From the NCBI RefSeq assembly GCF_036746095.1, contig NZ_DAIOEU010000005.1, forward strand, positions 77,632 through 141,631: a stretch of DNA of 64,000 nt. The letters run 5' to 3'. Shown piece by piece: positions 17,619-26,512 of the stretch. The DNA comes from Dyella_B sp036746095. GTDB lineage: Bacteria; Pseudomonadota; Gammaproteobacteria; Xanthomonadales; Rhodanobacteraceae. Under the pieces are notes generated by a model. The model saw only the letters and a program-made list of their open reading frames with translations, was not told the DNA's origin and did no database searches. The position numbers and the translations under genes are program-made. Numbering within the stretch: the first letter of the stretch is position 1; the number at the start of each line of letters is the position of its first letter.

Positions 17619-19934
17619 ATGCCGTTGCGCAGTCTTGCATGGAGGTTGGCCCTCTGGGTGCTGGCCGGTGCGGCGCTCGTGTTCGTGGCGAGCGGCTATG
17701 TGCTGTTCCGCATGGTGGGGCATCCGTTGCTGGAGCAGGCGCAGCGGGAATCGGGTGCGTTGGCGAGCCAGGGCAGCAGCCTTGTGCAGGAGCGTCTGGA
17801 CGACATCACCAACACCAGCCGCGTGCTCGCCTCGGTGATCGGCCCGCGCCCTTTGGATGCGGCGCCGCTGATCCACGATGCCCTGGCAGGCAATGCCGAT
17901 ATTGCCAGCCTGGCCGCGGCGTTCGTGCCCGCCAGCGCCGCGGCGCAAGAGGCGGGGCAATCGCCGTTCGTAAGCCGGCAGAGTGATGGCACGCTTGCGC
18001 AGCGCGATCTTTTCAAAGATCCGCAGCCTTACTGGAACGCCGCCTGGTTCCGGCAAGGGGTGGCCTGTACCCAAGGATGCTGGCATCCGGTGTTCTGGTC
18101 GCAATCGCGGCACCGGCTGCTGGTGAGCTATTCGGTGCCCATGCTGGTGGATGGCAAGGTTATCGGCGTGGTCAATGCGGATATCACGCTGGACTGGCTG
18201 CAAGGCGTAGTCTCGTCGATGCATCTGCCGGCGGGCACGCATGCCTTCGTGATCGATCAGCAAGGGAGCTATCTGGCGAATGATGCGATCGACCAGGTCG
18301 GCCAAAAGGCGGACCCTGCCTTGCTCGATCAACTGAATGCGCCAGCAAACGCGCATCATCTGACGTTGCAAGGCGAGCGTGCATGGATCTATGACCAGCC
18401 CATTCAGGGCACGCACTGGAAACTGATCATAGCCGTGCCCGAAGCGCTTATTTACGCACAGGTGCGCCATGCGTTCACGTCGGTGCTGTTGCTTGGTGCG
18501 CTGACCTTGCTGCTGCTGGGCCTGATCGTGATGATTACCATCCGCCGCACACTGATGCCGCTGGGCGTACTCGCCGAGCGTGCGGAACTGGTGGCGCGCG
18601 GCGCGCTGGATTTTGCGCTTCCACGCATACGGCGCCACGATGAAATCGGCCGCCTTACGCATGCCTTCGACCGGATGCGGCTTGAACTGGCCACGCATTT
18701 GCAGGAACTGACGCGCGTGGCGCAGGAGCAGGCCCGGCTCGCCAGCGAACTGGATATTGCGCAGCAGATCCAGACGGCGTTGTTGCCCGGGCCGCATTAT
18801 CTCGATGCGCGTTGCCACAACTTCGAACTGTTCGCCGTGCTGAAACCGGCACGCACGGTTGGCGGTGATTTGTACAGCTACTTCATGCTGCCCAATCAGC
18901 GCTTCTGCTTCATGGTCGGCGACGTCGCCGATAAAGGCATTCCCGCGGCACTGTTCATGGCGCGCACGATCACCCTTGCCAAGGCAATGGCGTCACGTGC
19001 GCAATCGCCGCAGCAGCTGTTGCAGTTCATCAACCAGGAGTTGTGCCGCAATAACGACAGTTGCATGTTCGTGACGTTGCTGTGCGGCTTTCTGGATGTG
19101 GCGACGGGACACATGACACTGGCCAGCGCGGGGCACGATCCGCCCGCGTTATGGGGCAATCATGCGCCGCGCTGGCTGCCGGTGGTTTCAGGCCCGGCCT
19201 TGGGCCTGGATGAGGATGCCTCGTTTCCGGCCATGCGCATGCGCCTGAAACCGGGCGATACCTTGTTGGCCTATACCGACGGCGTTACCGAAGCCGCCAA
19301 CAAGGCCACGGAGCAATACGGCGGCGAGAGGCTGCTGGCCACGCTTGGCCAGTTCCACGATGCGGGCGATGAAACCGGGCACGGTGATCCGGTGAAATTC
19401 CTGGTGGAGGATGTCGAGGCGTTCGCAACCGGCCGCGGCCAGAGCGATGATATCGCCCTGCTTGCCTTGCGCTGGAATCACGCTGGACTGGACAAGGGGA
19501 CACCGATGCTCGACCTGGTATTTCCTGCCTCGCTGGAAAAAGTGTTCGAGACGCTCGACCTGTGCGAGGAAACCCTGCGCGAAGCCAACCTGCGCAGCGA
19601 CGTCCGCGCCGACGTGCGCCTGGTGCTGGAAGAGCTGATGGTGAACATGGTTCATCATGGCAGCACCGCGGGCGAAGGCGTGATCGGCCTGCGCATGACG
19701 GTGGTGAAGGAAGCGGTGCTGGTGGAACTCAACCACAATGGCGCACCGTTCGATCCGCTGCAATTGGGTGCACCCACGCTCACCGGCGACCTTGCCGACC
19801 GCGACGACGACGGCGGCCTGGGCATCCATCTCGTGCGCGCGATGTCCAGCGAACTGAACTACACGCACGACGAAGACGGCAATCATCTGCAATTGCGTTT
19901 TGCCCATCCCACGGAGCACGGCCATGGCACTTAA
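17619..19934 (+). CDS. Membrane-bound PP2C (RsbU-type) phosphatase fused to an RsbW-like kinase domain
   Basis: A 771-aa sensor of partner-switching type. TM1 about residues 8-31; periplasmic cache-like sensor about 35-280; TM2 about 286-308; HAMP about 309-360; short coiled linker; PP2C phosphatase about 385-618 with GGDLYSY (Asp417), VGDVADKG (Asp435), TDGVTEA and GQSDDIALL; HATPase/anti-sigma kinase about 635-765 with the N box EELMVNMVHH and GGLGIHLVRAM. ATG at 17619 follows GGGGGA. Having both the kinase and the phosphatase for a STAS partner in one chain means one protein may set the phosphorylation state of the downstream gene product. It overlaps that gene by 11 bp. Confidence 0.93.
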   Translation: MPLRSLAWRLALWVLAGAALVFVASGYVLFRMVGHPLLEQAQRESGALASQGSSLVQERLDDITNTSRVLASVIGPRPLDAAPLIHDALAGNADIASLAAAFVPASAAAQEAGQSPFVSRQSDGTLAQRDLFKDPQPYWNAAWFRQGVACTQGCWHPVFWSQSRHRLLVSYSVPMLVDGKVIGVVNADITLDWLQGVVSSMHLPAGTHAFVIDQQGSYLANDAIDQVGQKADPALLDQLNAPANAHHLTLQGERAWIYDQPIQGTHWKLIIAVPEALIYAQVRHAFTSVLLLGALTLLLLGLIVMITIRRTLMPLGVLAERAELVARGALDFALPRIRRHDEIGRLTHAFDRMRLELATHLQELTRVAQEQARLASELDIAQQIQTALLPGPHYLDARCHNFELFAVLKPARTVGGDLYSYFMLPNQRFCFMVGDVADKGIPAALFMARTITLAKAMASRAQSPQQLLQFINQELCRNNDSCMFVTLLCGFLDVATGHMTLASAGHDPPALWGNHAPRWLPVVSGPALGLDEDASFPAMRMRLKPGDTLLAYTDGVTEAANKATEQYGGERLLATLGQFHDAGDETGHGDPVKFLVEDVEAFATGRGQSDDIALLALRWNHAGLDKGTPMLDLVFPASLEKVFETLDLCEETLREANLRSDVRADVRLVLEELMVNMVHHGSTAGEGVIGLRMTVVKEAVLVELNHNGAPFDPLQLGAPTLTGDLADRDDDGGLGIHLVRAMSSELNYTHDEDGNHLQLRFAHPTEHGHGT

Positions 19935-20316
19935 TCTACGCATCGATCCGCTAGGTCCCGAGCGGTCCACGCTTTATCTGGAAGGTCGCCTGGATGCCAT
20001 GAGCTTCGGCGAGTTCGACAAGCAGGCCGACAAGGTGCTGGAGCAAATGGCCACCGGCAGTACGCTGGTGCTCGATCTATCCGCACTTGACTACATCAGC
20101 AGCGCGGGCCTGCGCAGCATCGCCAAGACGCGCAAAACCATGCGCGCACGCGATGGCCATACCTTGCTGGTGAATCCGCAAGTGCAGGTGCGCAAGGTGT
20201 TCGACATCGTCAAGGCGGTGCCGGTGAAAGAGATTTTCGAGAACGTGCGCGAGCTGGATGATTATCTGGACCGGATCCAGCGCCGGGTGTTGAGCGAAGG
20301 GGATGAGGTGGAGTGA
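19924..20316 (+). CDS. STAS-domain anti-sigma-factor antagonist
   Basis: A 130-aa SpoIIAA/RsbV-like protein. The motif LDLSALDYISSAGLRSI contains the expected phosphorylated serine (Ser60, the serine before AGLR). In the family, the unphosphorylated form binds an anti-sigma factor or another target, and the RsbW-like kinase and PP2C phosphatase switch it. Its ATG lies inside the upstream phosphatase/kinase gene (11-bp overlap), so the two are translated together. The output target is not encoded nearby. Confidence 0.93.
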   Translation: MALNLRIDPLGPERSTLYLEGRLDAMSFGEFDKQADKVLEQMATGSTLVLDLSALDYISSAGLRSIAKTRKTMRARDGHTLLVNPQVQVRKVFDIVKAVPVKEIFENVRELDDYLDRIQRRVLSEGDEVE

Positions 20317-20333
20317 ATCGCGTAAATCCCCAT

Positions 20334-20480
20334 CGTCATTCCGGCGACAGCCTGAATCCAGTTTAGATACGGCCTGCGCAGCAGACAAAACCTAATGATG
20401 TTGTGTGCTGCGCACGTCATTTTTGACTGGATTGACCAGCTTCGCTGTTGTAAAGCGCTTCGGCCTTCGCCGGAATGACG
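20334..20480. repeat. REP-like composite element, copy 3 (altered)
   Basis: Starts CGTCATTCCGGCGACAGCC and ends GGCCTTCGCCGGAATGACG. The second hairpin carries a diverged insert of about 25 bp (after ACTGGATTG), making this copy longer and less symmetric than the others. Confidence 0.8.
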
Positions 20481-20505
20481 AGCCACCTTTAACAAGCTCC
20501 ACAAT

Positions 20506-20524
20506 GCTGGGATTTCATCCCAGC
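20506..20524. repeat. Short palindrome GCTGGGAT-TTC-ATCCCAGC
   Basis: A perfect 8-bp stem with a three-base loop, same family as the one after cytochrome b561. It lies about 190 bp after the STAS gene and about 200 bp from hutF. Confidence 0.6.
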
Positions 20525-20623
20525 CCACGCGTGGCGCTCCGCAAAATTACGCATTCTCTACGCCAACCCGCGCAGCCTTTACTCGCCTTCTATACCGCCT
20601 CCCGCAAAATACGCGGCACGCCG

Positions 20624-20716
20624 ATGTCCAGCAGGCTTGCAGCCGGAGGCCGCCACGCGAGGTAGCGGGCAGCAGCTTTCCGATGATCCGGCTCCGGCTG
20701 CAAACCTGCTGGATAT
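20624..20716 (-). terminator. Long inverted repeat directly after hutF
   Basis: Arms 20624-20648 and 20692-20716 pair over 25 bp with two mismatches around a 43-nt loop. The structure begins 8 bp after the hutF stop on the minus strand. It lacks a T tract, so it is either a factor-assisted terminator or a 3'-end stabiliser. Confidence 0.55.
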
Positions 20717-20723
20717 TTGCGTT

Positions 20724-22094
20724 TTATGCACTGGCAAGGCGCGTCACGGCCATGCGATAGCGGGCGGCGATGCGCGCTTCATCGCGATGTGCAAAATCGC
20801 GTACTGCCCACTTGCTGCCGACCATAACGTGCCGCACCGGCGAAACGTTGCCGGCAAACAGGAAGCTGTCCATCACCGAACGGCTGTCGCGTGCGGCAAG
20901 CAAGGGCGATTCCTGATCCAGCACGATGAAGTCCGCGCGCTGGCCTGCGGCGATGGCGCCAACCGGCATATCCGCCGCCTGTGCACCGCCCTTTAGCGCA
21001 GCTCGCCAGAGTGTTTCACCCACGCTGTCGCCGGCATGGCGTGCCGCCACGTTGCGGTGGCGCGTACTCAGGCGCTGGCCGTATTCGAGCCAGCGCAATT
21101 CCTCCACCGGCGAAATGGAGATATGCGAATCCGAACCGACACCCAGCGTGCCGCCAGCCTCTAGATAACGCGCCAGCGGAAACAGGCCATCGCCCAGATT
21201 GGCTTCGGTGGTGGGACACAGGCCGGCCACCGCACCGCTGCGCGCCAGCTGCGTGGTTTCCTTTTCGGTAAGGTGCGTGGCATGCACCAGACACCAGCGC
21301 TGGTCGACTGGTGCATGGTCGAGCAGCCATTCCACGGGGCGCGCGCCACGCGTGGCGAGGCAGTCCTGCACTTCGCCGATCTGTTCGGCGATATGGATAT
21401 GGATCGGACCGTTTTTCAGCGCATCGTGTTCGATCACGCCGCGCCACGCCTGTTCCGGAATGGCACGCAGCGAATGCAAAGCAACACCCACGCGCACGTC
21501 ATGGCTTTCGTGCTTGCGCAGATTGCCGAGCAGTTGCAGATAGCTCTCCACGTCGTTGCCGAAACGACGCTGGCGTGGTGACAGCGCGCGGCCGTCGAAA
21601 CCGCCGCTCATGTAAAGCACGGGCAGCAGTGTGAGCGCGATACCGGCTTCACGCGCCGCTTCGATCAAGGCCAGCGACATCGCTTCCGGCTGCGCGTAGG
21701 GTTTGCCGTCCGGCTGATGGTGCAGGTAATGGAACTCGCACACCTGGGTATAGCCGGCCTTGAGCATCTCCACGTAAACCTGTGCGGCAATCGCCTGCAA
21801 GGTATCCGGATCGATGCGTTCGGCGAACCCATACATGGTTTCGCGCCAGGTCCAGAAGGAATCGTCGCCGGGGCCGCGGCGTTCGGCCAGGCCGGCCATG
21901 GCGCGCTGAAAGGCATGCGAGTGCAGGTTGGGCATGCCGGGCAATACCCAGCCGTCGAGATATTCGGGCGTTGTGGCGGTCGAGGCGACGATTCGCCCGG
22001 TGCTGTCCACCGCGAAGGCGGCATCGGTTCGCCACTGGGCGTCGCTCCACAGGTGATGGGCTTCAAACTGGTAGACCGCGGACGTATCGCTCAT
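20724..22094 (-). CDS. hutF: Formimidoylglutamate deiminase
   Basis: Amidohydrolase that deiminates N-formimino-L-glutamate to N-formyl-L-glutamate plus ammonia, the fourth step of the five-step histidine pathway. The 456-aa length is normal. Metal-binding residues are visible in GMPNLHSHAFQRAMAG (HxH), HIAEQ, VHATHL and GSDSHIS. ATG at 22094 has GGAG 8 bp upstream. Its presence implies the pathway ends through an N-formylglutamate deformylase (HutG), which is not in the window. It is divergent from the GNAT-nitrilase gene with an 80-bp gap. Confidence 0.95.
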   Translation of the reverse strand: MSDTSAVYQFEAHHLWSDAQWRTDAAFAVDSTGRIVASTATTPEYLDGWVLPGMPNLHSHAFQRAMAGLAERRGPGDDSFWTWRETMYGFAERIDPDTLQAIAAQVYVEMLKAGYTQVCEFHYLHHQPDGKPYAQPEAMSLALIEAAREAGIALTLLPVLYMSGGFDGRALSPRQRRFGNDVESYLQLLGNLRKHESHDVRVGVALHSLRAIPEQAWRGVIEHDALKNGPIHIHIAEQIGEVQDCLATRGARPVEWLLDHAPVDQRWCLVHATHLTEKETTQLARSGAVAGLCPTTEANLGDGLFPLARYLEAGGTLGVGSDSHISISPVEELRWLEYGQRLSTRHRNVAARHAGDSVGETLWRAALKGGAQAADMPVGAIAAGQRADFIVLDQESPLLAARDSRSVMDSFLFAGNVSPVRHVMVGSKWAVRDFAHRDEARIAARYRMAVTRLASA

Positions 22095-22174
22095 GAACAA
22101 TCTCCGTATAGCCAGCCAAGTGTAACCGGCCATTCCGGCAATACTCGCATTCGCTTCACCTTCCCTAAGAAAGG

Positions 22175-23746
22175 ATGAAAGCCGTGGCTAAGAAAAATGA
22201 AAACACGCCTATTCTCACCCTTCGCCAGGCCGTGCCAGGCGATGTACCGGCACTGGTCGATCTCACCGCCCGCGTCTACACGCCCGAATGGGGCCACTCG
22301 GCGGAAATGCTGCGCTCCCAGCAGACGCATTTTCCCGAAGGCCAGTTCGTGGTGGAGTACGAAGGCAACATCGTCGGTTACTGCGGCACGTTCCGGCTCG
22401 ATGAGTCGCTGGCGCTGAAACCGCATACCTGGATGCAGATCACCGGCGGCGGCATGGCCTCGCGCCATAACCCGGACGGCAATTGGTTGTATGGCATGGA
22501 AGTGGTGGTGCACCCGGATTACCGCGGCATGCGCATCGGCCAGCGCTTGTACCAAGCGCGCAAACGGCTATGCATGGACCTGAAACTGCGCGGCATCACT
22601 TTTGGCGGACGCATCCCCGGACTGGCGCGCAACGTCCAGCGCTACGGCACGCCGGAAGCCTATCTGCAGGCTGTGGTGGAAGGGCGACGCCGCGATCCTA
22701 CGCTGAGTTTTCAGCTGGCCAACGATTTCGAAATCATCGAGTTGCTGCGCGGTTACGTGCCTTCCGACCACGAATCGCTGGGCTATGCCGCGCACCTGGT
22801 GTGGCGCAACCCTGCCCTGCTCGATCAACCTGACATACCGGCGGTGCCATCGCCGCGGCATCTGCCCGATTCGGTGCGCGTGGCCACCGTGCAATACCTG
22901 CAGCGGCGCATCAAGTCGTTCGAGGAATTCGCCACCCAGGTTGAATACTTCACCGATATCGCCGCGGACTACAGCGCGGATTTCGTGACGTTCCCGGAAT
23001 TGATCACGCTGCAATTGCTGTCGATCGAGAACGAAGAACTTTCGCCGGTGGAAACCATCCGCAAACTGAGTCACTACACGCCACAGGTGAAGGAACTTTT
23101 CAGCCACCTGGCAGTGCGCTACAACATCAACATCGTGGGTGGTTCACATCCGACCGAGCAGCCGAACGGCGACATCCACAACGTCTGCTACGTGTGCTTG
23201 CGCGATGGATCGGTACATGAGCAAGAGAAATTGCATCCCACGCCAAGCGAGCGCAACGTGTGGAATATTTCCGGCGGCGACAGCGCGGTGACGATCCCCA
23301 CCGACTGCGGGCCGATCGGCGTGATGATCTGCTATGACTCGGAATTCCCCGAGGTGGCGCGTCACCTGGTGGACCAAGGCGCGCTGATGCTGTTCGTGCC
23401 GTTCTGCACCGACGTGCGCGAGGGCTATCTGCGCGTGCGTTATTGCGCGCAGGCACGGGCGATCGAAAACCAGTGCTATGTGATTCTCTCGGGCAATGTC
23501 GGCAATCTGCCTGGGGTGAACAATTTCGACATCCAGTACGGGCAGAGCTGCATTCTTACGCCCAGCGATTTTGTGTTTGCGCGCGACGGCGTGGCGGCCG
23601 ATTCCACGCCGAATATTGAAACGGTGCTGTTTGCCGATCTTCGATTGGAGAGCTTGGCGCGGGCGCGCAATGCCGGAACGGTGCAGAACTTGAAGGATCG
23701 GCGCTACGACCTGTATGAGACGCGTTGGTTGAGGCAATCACGATGA
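22175..23746 (+). CDS. GNAT acetyltransferase - carbon-nitrogen hydrolase (nitrilase superfamily) fusion
   Basis: A 523-aa two-domain protein. Residues about 13-200 are a GNAT fold with the acetyl-CoA-binding segment VVHPDYRGMRIGQRLY. Residues about 232-515 are a nitrilase-superfamily amidase with the Glu-Lys-Cys triad at E275 (TFPEL), K352 (EQEKLHPTPSE) and C386 (MICYDSEFPE). This fusion is a known but functionally uncharacterised class. An alternative GTG start at 22184 gives better spacing from AAAGG. Adjacent hutF (80 bp, divergent) and the clcA/hutI operon downstream make a link to nitrogen or histidine metabolism possible, but this is only inferred. Confidence 0.93.
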   Translation: MKAVAKKNENTPILTLRQAVPGDVPALVDLTARVYTPEWGHSAEMLRSQQTHFPEGQFVVEYEGNIVGYCGTFRLDESLALKPHTWMQITGGGMASRHNPDGNWLYGMEVVVHPDYRGMRIGQRLYQARKRLCMDLKLRGITFGGRIPGLARNVQRYGTPEAYLQAVVEGRRRDPTLSFQLANDFEIIELLRGYVPSDHESLGYAAHLVWRNPALLDQPDIPAVPSPRHLPDSVRVATVQYLQRRIKSFEEFATQVEYFTDIAADYSADFVTFPELITLQLLSIENEELSPVETIRKLSHYTPQVKELFSHLAVRYNINIVGGSHPTEQPNGDIHNVCYVCLRDGSVHEQEKLHPTPSERNVWNISGGDSAVTIPTDCGPIGVMICYDSEFPEVARHLVDQGALMLFVPFCTDVREGYLRVRYCAQARAIENQCYVILSGNVGNLPGVNNFDIQYGQSCILTPSDFVFARDGVAADSTPNIETVLFADLRLESLARARNAGTVQNLKDRRYDLYETRWLRQSR

Positions 23747-23832
23747 TGCATCGCCGGAATGACGAGCACGGATAGCGTCACTTTCATGGCAGCCTGCACA
23801 GCGAAAGGGCAGACCTCTGCCATAATCCGCCA

Positions 23833-25278
23833 ATGTCTGCATCATCCCCTCAAGCTTCCAATCCGCGCCTTCGCGCCGTACTCGGCCACGAGTTCTTCGC
23901 TCCCTACCAATGGAAACGCCGTATTGCGCTATGGAGCGGCGCCATACTGGTCGCGCTCGCTTCCATCCTGTTCGCCAAGGCCAGCGACTGGGCGTACCGG
24001 TTGTTCGAGAAACTGCTGACGCACGGCGTCTGGATACCGTTGATTCTTACGCCGCTGGTATTCGGCCTGCTGTGCTGGGTCACCGAAGGGCGACTGCGGG
24101 CCGCACGCGGCAGCGGTATTCCGCAGGTCATTGCGACGATCCACGTGGACGAAGCCGGGTTCCGCGCGAAGATGCTGGCCTTGCCCATTGCGGTCAGCAA
24201 GATGGTGCTGACGTTGCTCGGCCTGGCTGTCGGCGCATCCATCGGCCGCGAAGGGCCGACCGTGCACGTCGGTGCGGGGTTGATGCACTGGCTGGGCCGG
24301 CGCTTTGGCTTCAACGATCCGACGGCGCTGTCGCGCTTCATCCTGGCCGGCGGCGCCGCAGGCATCGCCGCGGCGTTCAACACGCCGTTGGCGGGCGTGG
24401 TGTTCGCCATCGAGGAACTGGCCGGCACCTTCGAGCACCGCTTCAGCGGTTTGCTGCTGACTGCCGTGTTCGTGGGCGGCGTGGTGTCGTTGGGCATCCT
24501 CGGCAATTACGCCTATTTCGGCACGGTGCAGGCCAGCTTGCCGCTCGGGCATGCGTGGCTGGCGGTGTTGGAATGCGGCATCGTGGGCGGCTTGGCAGGC
24601 GGCGTGTTTGCGCGATTGATCCTGCTGGGCCGACGCGGGCCGCTGGCCGCCATCGGCAAGTTGCGCGAGCGCAATCCGGTGCTGTTCGCCGTCGGTTGCG
24701 GCCTCGCCTTGGCCGTGATCGGCGTGCTGTCGCACAACACCGTGTACGGCACCGGCTATGCACAGGCGCGCGCCTTCGTGCAGGGTGGTGCCGACACGCC
24801 CGGCGAAGGCTTTGGCGTACTGAAGCTGCTGGCCAACGTGGTGTCGTACTGGGCGGGCATTCCTGGCGGTATCTTTTCGCCGGCGTTGGCGGTTGGCGCA
24901 GGCTTAGGGCACAACATCGCCTATTTCCTGCCGCATGCGCCGGAGGCCGCGGTAGTGTTGCTGGGCATGAGCGCCTATCTTGCGGGTGTCACCGGCGCAC
25001 CGCTGACCTCGGCGGTGATCGCGATGGAGCTCACCAACAACCAGGACATGGTGATTCCGATCATGGCCGTCTGCCTGCTGGCGCGTGCGGCGTCATCCAT
25101 TTTTGCACCCACGCCGGTATACAAGGATTTCGCCGAGCGCATGATCCGGGACTTCGAGCGGCAACAGGCGGAAAAGCAGGCCGCAACGGCACCGGCCGAC
25201 GATATGGCCGCTACCAGTGCGTACGGCGAACCGGTAGCGCGTACGGCTACTGAAAAAACGGAAGAATCCGACCGATGA
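23833..25278 (+). CDS. clcA: ClC-family chloride channel/transporter
   Basis: A 481-aa integral membrane protein of the ClC family. The selectivity-filter signatures are present: GSGIPQ, GREGPTVHVG (the GREGP motif) and GIPGGIFSPALAVGAGLG. Many helices span the chain; a charged 40-residue tail follows and no CBS domains are seen. ClcA-type proteins exchange Cl- for H+. The stop overlaps the ATG of hutI by 4 bp, so the two are translationally coupled, an unexpected pairing. The symbol is by family resemblance. Confidence 0.9.
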   Translation: MSASSPQASNPRLRAVLGHEFFAPYQWKRRIALWSGAILVALASILFAKASDWAYRLFEKLLTHGVWIPLILTPLVFGLLCWVTEGRLRAARGSGIPQVIATIHVDEAGFRAKMLALPIAVSKMVLTLLGLAVGASIGREGPTVHVGAGLMHWLGRRFGFNDPTALSRFILAGGAAGIAAAFNTPLAGVVFAIEELAGTFEHRFSGLLLTAVFVGGVVSLGILGNYAYFGTVQASLPLGHAWLAVLECGIVGGLAGGVFARLILLGRRGPLAAIGKLRERNPVLFAVGCGLALAVIGVLSHNTVYGTGYAQARAFVQGGADTPGEGFGVLKLLANVVSYWAGIPGGIFSPALAVGAGLGHNIAYFLPHAPEAAVVLLGMSAYLAGVTGAPLTSAVIAMELTNNQDMVIPIMAVCLLARAASSIFAPTPVYKDFAERMIRDFERQQAEKQAATAPADDMAATSAYGEPVARTATEKTEESDR

Positions 25279-26501
25279 ACTGGGATCTGCTGTTGATCAA
25301 CGCATCGCTGGCGACCTTCGTCGGCGAAGCTACCTACGGCTTGCTGAACGATGCCGCCGTGGCATGCCAGGATGGCCAGATCGTGTGGATCGGGTCGATG
25401 CGCGATCTGCCTGCCGCATCGGCGGCCACCGCGCGCGAGGTGCACGATGTCGGTGGCGCATTGGTCACGCCGGGATTGATCGACTGCCACACGCACTTGG
25501 TGTTCGGTGGCGACCGTGCGCAGGAATTCGATCTGCGCCTCAACGGCGCCACTTACGAAGAGATTGCACACAACGGTGGCGGCATCATCTCCACCGTGCG
25601 CGCCACGCGCCATGCAAGCGAAGACGATCTGCTCGCGCAATCGCTGCCGCGCGCGCGCAGCTTGCTGGCCGATGGCGTCACCACGCTGGAAATCAAATCC
25701 GGCTATGGCCTGGAGCTGGATGCGGAGCGCCGCATGCTGCGCGTGGCGCGACGTATCGGCGAAGAACTTGGCGTGCACGTGCGAACCAGCTTTCTCGGCC
25801 TGCATGCGCTGCCGCCCGAATACAAGGATCGCCGCGACGAGTACGTCGATTTGGTATGCGATGAAATGCTGCCAGCGCTTGCCAGCGAAGGCTTGGTGGA
25901 TGCAGTCGATGCGTTCTGCGAAGGCATCGGCTTTACCCGCGCCGAAACGCAGCGCATGTTCGAGCACGCACGGCAGCTTGGCTTGCGCGTGAAGCTGCAT
26001 GCGGAGCAACTTACCGATCTGGATGGTGCGGCCTTGGTCGCCGAGTTCGGCGGACTGTCGGCCGATCATCTCGAATACCTCAGCGATACGGGTATTCAAG
26101 CGATGGCGCGCGCGGGCAGCGTCGCCGTGCTGCTGCCAGGCGCATTCTATGCGTTGCGCGAAACCAAGCTGCCGCCGGTGGCGAGCCTGCGCTCGCATGG
26201 CGTTCCGATCGCCATCGCTACGGACTGCAATCCCGGCACCTCTCCCCTGCTCTCGCTACGGCTTGCCGCGAACATGGCGTGTACTTTGTTTCGCTTGACG
26301 CCGGAAGAAGCCTTGCGCGGCATTACCGTGAATGCGGCGCGTGCGCTGGGTTTGCACGACCGCGGCACACTGGCGGTGGGCAAGCGTGCCGATCTGGTGA
26401 TGTGGAATGCGAGGCAGCCGGCGGAGCTTTGCTATTGGGTTGGCGGCGGGCTGGTACGGCAGGTGTGGATGAGTGGGGTAGCTGCCTCCTTACCCTATTA
26501 A
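25275..26501 (+). CDS. hutI: Imidazolonepropionase
   Basis: Hydrolyses 4-imidazolone-5-propanoate to N-formimino-L-glutamate, the third step of histidine degradation. The 408-aa amidohydrolase shows the metal-binding GLIDCHTHLVFGG motif, the substrate region RATRHASEDDL, SGYGLELDAER, KLHAEQ, and the catalytic Asp in AIATDCNPG. It overlaps clcA by 4 bp and has no room for its own promoter, so its expression depends on the clcA transcript. Together with hutU and hutF in this window it covers three of the five pathway steps. Confidence 0.96.
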   Translation: MNWDLLLINASLATFVGEATYGLLNDAAVACQDGQIVWIGSMRDLPAASAATAREVHDVGGALVTPGLIDCHTHLVFGGDRAQEFDLRLNGATYEEIAHNGGGIISTVRATRHASEDDLLAQSLPRARSLLADGVTTLEIKSGYGLELDAERRMLRVARRIGEELGVHVRTSFLGLHALPPEYKDRRDEYVDLVCDEMLPALASEGLVDAVDAFCEGIGFTRAETQRMFEHARQLGLRVKLHAEQLTDLDGAALVAEFGGLSADHLEYLSDTGIQAMARAGSVAVLLPGAFYALRETKLPPVASLRSHGVPIAIATDCNPGTSPLLSLRLAANMACTLFRLTPEEALRGITVNAARALGLHDRGTLAVGKRADLVMWNARQPAELCYWVGGGLVRQVWMSGVAASLPY

Positions 26502-26512
26502 TCAGTGTTGCC

